Assembly (NCBI GenBank): GCA_032089155.1
Contig: DAMDEV010000016.1
Location: forward strand, 1 to 26,001
Direction: 5' to 3'
Source: Faucicola sp032089155
GTDB lineage: Bacteria; Pseudomonadota; Gammaproteobacteria; Pseudomonadales; Moraxellaceae
Length of the DNA: 26,001 bases
Below the pieces are notes generated by a model, which was not told where the DNA came from, did no database searches, and saw only the letters and a program-made list of their open reading frames with translations. The position numbers and the translations under genes were made by a program. The number at the start of each line of letters is the position of its first letter. The stretch's first letter is position 1. Shown piece after piece: positions 23,401-26,001 of the stretch.

Positions 23401-24384
23401 TTAAGTCAACATCCGCCCCCGTGCAGTGCGTACGATATAGCCTTGCTGAATCAAATACGGCTCAATCACATCCTCAAGCGTGCCTCTATCTTCTGCCAAA
23501 GCCGCCGCAATCGACTCAACCCCCGCAGGTCCCCCATTAAAACGCTCTTCTAACATCTCAAGATAACGTCTATCAAGATTATCAAGCCCGCGTTTATCAA
23601 CTGCGAGCATATCGAGTGCGCTATGCGCAATCTCAGCGGTGACGGTGCCATCGCCTTTAACTTGGGCATAGTCACGTACGCGGCGTAGCAACCGATTGGC
23701 AATACGCGGTGTACCGCGCGAACGTCTAGCGACTTCGACTGCCCCTTCTTTGGTCATAGGCACGTTAAGCAATCCAGCCGATCTTGTGACAATGGTCGTT
23801 AAGTCCTCCACATTATAAAACTCTAATCGCTGTACAATACCAAATCTATCGCGCAGTGGCGAGGTCAATAATCCTGCTCGCGTGGTCGCAGCGACCAAAG
23901 TAAAAGGCGGTAAATCAAGCTTTATGGAGCGTGCAGCCGGTCCTTCGCCAATCATAATATCAAGCTGAAAATCTTCCATCGCAGGATACAAGATCTCTTC
24001 AATCATCGGGCTTAAACGGTGAATCTCATCAATAAACAGCACATCACCCGGCTCTAGATTGGTCAGCATCGCTGCCAAATCACCCGCGCGTTCAAGCACA
24101 GGACCAGACGTTGAGCGCAAATTACCGCCCATCTCACGGGCGATAATATTGGTGAGTGTAGTTTTACCCAGTCCAGGCGGTCCAAATATCAAGGTATGGT
24201 CGAGCGCTTCTTTTCTCGATAACGCCGCGTTAATAAACACGCCCATTTGTTCTTTGACCACAGGCTGACCGATATATTCAGCGAGTAACGCTGGACGGAT
24301 ATTATTGTCATTTTGGTCTTCTGAGCGCCCCATCGGACTAATCAGACGTTGCTGCGAATTGGCACTTGAAAAAGGTGGAATCAT
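23401..24384 (-). CDS. ruvB: Holliday junction branch-migration ATPase RuvB
   Basis: RuvB is the AAA+ hexameric motor that drives branch migration on RuvA-bound Holliday junctions. The 327-residue protein shows Walker A GPPGLGKT (68-75), Walker B with D119 and E120 in LFIDEIHRL, sensor 1 in ATTRAG, the arginine-finger region SPLRDRFGI, sensor 2 in RGTPRIANRLLRRVRD, and the C-terminal winged-helix domain ending YIVRTARGRML. The start at 24384 lacks a good Shine-Dalgarno; M18 (24333) is an alternative but is no better. ruvA is not adjacent, since the next upstream gene is a small probable exported protein. RuvC is encoded at 5385-5987. Confidence 0.97.
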   Translation of the reverse strand: MIPPFSSANSQQRLISPMGRSEDQNDNNIRPALLAEYIGQPVVKEQMGVFINAALSRKEALDHTLIFGPPGLGKTTLTNIIAREMGGNLRSTSGPVLERAGDLAAMLTNLEPGDVLFIDEIHRLSPMIEEILYPAMEDFQLDIMIGEGPAARSIKLDLPPFTLVAATTRAGLLTSPLRDRFGIVQRLEFYNVEDLTTIVTRSAGLLNVPMTKEGAVEVARRSRGTPRIANRLLRRVRDYAQVKGDGTVTAEIAHSALDMLAVDKRGLDNLDRRYLEMLEERFNGGPAGVESIAAALAEDRGTLEDVIEPYLIQQGYIVRTARGRMLT

Positions 24385-24421
24385 AATTATTTGACACTAG
24401 TTGCAAGTTTTAACAGGAATA

Positions 24422-24450
24422 ATAGCACTGGCAAATCTTGCCAGTGCTAT
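24422..24450 (-). terminator. Strong hairpin between the small exported protein gene and ruvB
   Basis: ATAGCACTGGCAA (24422-24434) and TTGCCAGTGCTAT (24438-24450) form a perfect 13-bp stem with a 3-base loop. It lies 29-57 bases after the stop of the 153-residue gene and 38 bases before ruvB. On the minus strand the trailing sequence is TATTCCTGTT, a weak U tract, so it may terminate only partly. Confidence 0.6.
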
Positions 24451-24478
24451 GGGATGTAGAGAGAAAAAGTAAAAAAAT

Positions 24479-24940
24479 TTAGGGCAACACACGATACAAT
24501 GTCATATCACATCGGGTGCCTTTACTATCCTTGCACCACTGCATTTGCTCGCCTTGCTGTTTGACATAAGCAACCAAAATATCGCCCGTCTGGTCAACGC
24601 GATTGCCAGAACAGTCTGTGGCATTGTTATCATATTGGGTCTGAATCGCTAGTGCAGGTAAACCATCGCCTGTGTCAGCGTACAAATATTTGCCGTACGT
24701 AAATTCCTGACCGCTTGAACCGATAAATTGCTGATCGCGCCCAAAATTATACCGCTCTTGGCAACTTGGCTGCGCAGCGTCGGTTTTATCAAGTCGCAGC
24801 TGCCACTGCCCTGCGATATTTGGCAAAATATGAGTCGCCACTTGCGCCACTTGCTGTTGGGTTTTGCTATCATCGGGCAACGTACCCCCCATTGCTAGAC
24901 TGGTTAAAATGCCTATCAACGAAATATTCATCAAGTCCAT
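24479..24940 (-). CDS. Small probable exported protein with four cysteines, unknown function
   Basis: The 153-residue product begins MDLMNISLIGILTSLAMGGT, a short hydrophobic segment that may be a signal peptide, although it lacks a basic n-region. A beta-rich domain follows from about 42 (IAGQWQLRLDKTDAAQPSCQ). The four cysteines (C60, C110, C136, C144) are spaced as if for two disulfides, which fits a periplasmic location. Motifs include YNFGRDQQFIGSSG and ATDCSGN. The GQW opening recalls small lipocalin-like or Inh-type beta-barrels, but I cannot assign a family. AAAGGA lies about 11 bases before the chosen ATG; M4 (24931) is an alternative. A strong hairpin follows, separating it from ruvB. 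Confidence 0.65.
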   Translation of the reverse strand: MDLMNISLIGILTSLAMGGTLPDDSKTQQQVAQVATHILPNIAGQWQLRLDKTDAAQPSCQERYNFGRDQQFIGSSGQEFTYGKYLYADTGDGLPALAIQTQYDNNATDCSGNRVDQTGDILVAYVKQQGEQMQWCKDSKGTRCDMTLYRVLP

Positions 24941-25346
24941 CGTTATTTTATTCCTTTTATCATGCCATCTTTATAAGCTAACAACCCAACTCATCTGCCA
25001 GTTCTTAATCAGCCAATTCTTACTCAGCGATGTTAGCACTGACGTTTATAGTAACTTTTAATAACAAGTTTTGGTATTTGGAGTTAATATTCAAAGATAT
25101 TCAAAATGTTAAAGGCTAAATTATTCTGCTTTTAATGGGGTCAGCACGCAAAAATTTAACCCAAAACCACAAAAATTATTTAAGCACTTTAGTTAAACAC
25201 TTTAACTTTATTTAAATACTTAAAGTTTCATGTTCATCAATGGCTTTAATCATACTTGCTTTTGGCTATATTTGCTATAACACAATAATCCGCATAAAGC
25301 AGTCTTGCCAAAACATCAGGCGGTCATAAAATCTGTGCAAATTTGC
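24941..25346. other. AT-rich divergent spacer upstream of the gcvT promoter
   Basis: I see no gene in this stretch. It contains a 15-bp imperfect tandem duplication (24997-25026, GCCAGTTCTTAATCA then GCCAATTCTTACTCA), a 10-bp duplication (25087-25106, ATATTCAAAG then ATATTCAAAA) and further ACTTTAA-type near-repeats at about 25185-25210. An extended -10-like TGCTATAAC lies at 25273-25281 and could be a second upstream promoter. The promoter of the 153-residue minus-strand gene must also lie near 24960-25060 but is not clear. Confidence 0.5.
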
Positions 25347-25375
25347 TTGTCAAAAAGTTAAAAACCCAGCATAAT
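25347..25375 (+). promoter_or_regulatory. Predicted promoter of the glycine riboswitch-gcvT transcript
   Basis: TTGTCA (25347-25352) and CATAAT (25370-25375) each match 5/6 of the sigma-70 consensus and are separated by 17 bases. The predicted start point near 25382 coincides with the first base of aptamer 1 helix P1, which strongly supports the assignment. Confidence 0.7.
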
Positions 25376-25380
25376 AACCG

Positions 25381-25490
25381 AAGATTTCAGGAGAGAATGT
25401 TGTTTTGTTTTTCATCAAATTATGAAATACCAAAACCATCACCGAAGGCGTAAAGACCCTATAATCGCTCAGGTAAAAGGACTGGAATCG
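25381..25490 (+). ncRNA. Glycine riboswitch, aptamer 1
   Basis: The stretch has the conserved glycine-aptamer blocks in order: GGAGAG (25390-25395), CACCGAAGG (about 25440-25448) and CTCAGGTAAAAGGAC (about 25468-25482). Helix P1 is explicit: GATTTC (25383-25388) pairs with GGAATC (25484-25489). It is followed after about 45 bases by a second aptamer, the classic tandem arrangement in which glycine binding controls the glycine cleavage genes. Confidence 0.92.
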
Positions 25491-25533
25491 TAATTTTTGG
25501 CAGTGTGTTATGCGCTGCATCAAAATACAACAA

Positions 25534-25660
25534 ATCTGGAGAGTGTATTGCTTTGCAATACCACCGAAGGGGAAAAGATTGACTTGTCTATCTATACTAT
25601 AAGAAGTAAGAAGTTGACAAGTCGATTGAAAATCTCAGGTAACAGGACAGATAGGGCTGA
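25534..25660 (+). ncRNA. Glycine riboswitch, aptamer 2
   Basis: This second aptamer has GGAGAG (25538-25543), a P2 hairpin GTATTG/CAATAC around CTTTG, CACCGAAGGGG (about 25562-25572) and CTCAGGTAACAGGAC (about 25634-25648). P1 is formed by ATCT (25534-25537) with AGAT (25649-25652). The P3 arm is extended by a perfect 8-bp stem, GACTTGTC (25581-25588) with GACAAGTC (25616-25623), and a 27-base loop. It lies about 130 bases before gcvT, which it presumably activates when glycine is abundant. Confidence 0.95.
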
Positions 25661-25708
25661 TAGCTACCGACATAAAGTTGGATTAGTTTTAGCGCTCTAT
25701 TGATGTGC

Positions 25709-25769
25709 GATGTTTGGCTTTAGCGTTTTATCCCACGCTATTAAAACATCAAACCGTTATTTGATTTTT
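25709..25769 (+). promoter_or_regulatory. Candidate expression platform of the glycine riboswitch
   Basis: Two mutually exclusive hairpins can form. Hairpin 1 pairs GATGTTT with AAACATC (25709-25715 and 25744-25750) plus TAGCG with CGCTA (25721-25725 and 25736-25740). Hairpin 2 pairs ATCAAA (25748-25753) with TTTGAT (25760-25765) and runs into four further T, like a weak terminator. They share 25748-25750, so one excludes the other. This is an inference from pairing only. Confidence 0.35.
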
Positions 25770-25788
25770 ACCCACTCAAGGATTTGCC

Positions 25789-26001
25789 ATGTCAGCCACA
25801 GACAAGCCTTTAAACCGCACCCCTTTTTATCAATCCCACATCGATAGCAACGGCAAAATCGTTGACTTCTCTGGTTGGGAATTGCCTATCCATTATGGCT
25901 CACAGATTCAAGAACATGACGTTGTGCGTACGGATGCGGGCATGTTTGACGTATCACATATGGTCGTGACTGACATCGCCGGCAAAGATGCCAAAGCTTG
26001 G
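25789..26001 (+). CDS. gcvT: Aminomethyltransferase GcvT (T protein), 5' part
   Basis: The first 71 codons of GcvT are present; the gene runs off the right edge. T protein is the glycine cleavage system enzyme that transfers the methylene group from the lipoyl-H protein to THF and releases ammonia. MSATDKPLNRTPFYQSH is followed by the family signature VDFSGWELPIHYGSQI, then EHDVVRTDAGMFDVSHM, close to E. coli GcvT. AAGGA lies 6 bases before ATG. The tandem glycine riboswitch upstream confirms the assignment and indicates glycine control. gcvH and gcvP would be expected beyond the edge, but this cannot be seen. Confidence 0.96.
   Translation, partial: MSATDKPLNRTPFYQSHIDSNGKIVDFSGWELPIHYGSQIQEHDVVRTDAGMFDVSHMVVTDIAGKDAKAW

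Noticed and set aside
25497..25703. 68-codon plus-strand frame upstream of gcvT
   Set aside because: It overlaps the second glycine aptamer, whose conserved blocks explain the sequence; no ribosome binding site.

Overview
The window looks like a chromosomal segment of a moderately AT-rich gammaproteobacterium, most likely a member of the Moraxellaceae (Moraxella/Psychrobacter type). I infer this from protein resemblances (RNase T, dihydroorotase PyrC, RuvB, PurU, Kbp, GcvT), the adjacent pyrC-rnt pair and the base composition. No rRNA, tRNA, insertion sequence, prophage or CRISPR array was seen.

Layout. Positions 1-869 hold no recognisable long gene, only candidate micro-ORFs. From 870 to 5987 a run of minus-strand genes encodes the BON/LysM protein Kbp, the cation/proton antiporter ChaA, an AmpG-like MFS permease, formyltetrahydrofolate deformylase PurU and the Holliday-junction resolvase RuvC. 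From 6258 to 9921 plus-strand genes encode an FxsA-family membrane protein, the two subunits of a 3-oxoacid CoA-transferase (ScoA/ScoB), and a tail-anchored Sel1-repeat protein of unknown role. Minus-strand pyrC and rnt follow, then a minus-strand 537-residue membrane protein with a very lysine-rich C-terminus. Divergent from that gene is the main feature of the window: a 9.3-kb gene (13986-23324) for a 3112-residue lipoprotein made of about 25 Ig-like (invasin/Big_1-type) domains. A perfect 14-bp hairpin separates it from convergent minus-strand ruvB. A small probable exported protein follows, and the right edge carries the start of gcvT behind a tandem glycine riboswitch with a well-placed promoter.

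How the parts relate. Most genes are unrelated housekeeping functions: pyrimidine, one-carbon and glycine metabolism, recombination, RNA processing and ion transport. PurU and GcvT both feed one-carbon metabolism, and the riboswitch ties gcvT to glycine. RuvC and RuvB belong to the same resolvasome but are about 17 kb apart, and neither has ruvA next to it here.

The least explained material is (i) the giant lipoprotein, whose core is four tandem copies of a four-domain A-B-C-D block, with a 107-bp exact repeat that points to recent homogenisation; (ii) its divergent lysine-rich neighbour; (iii) micro-ORFs near the left edge, one with a near-perfect ribosome binding site; and (iv) a recurring pattern of short tandem duplications (10-19 bp, 2-5 copies) in intergenic spacers and once inside a gene. 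All assignments were made by reading the sequence; no database search was run.
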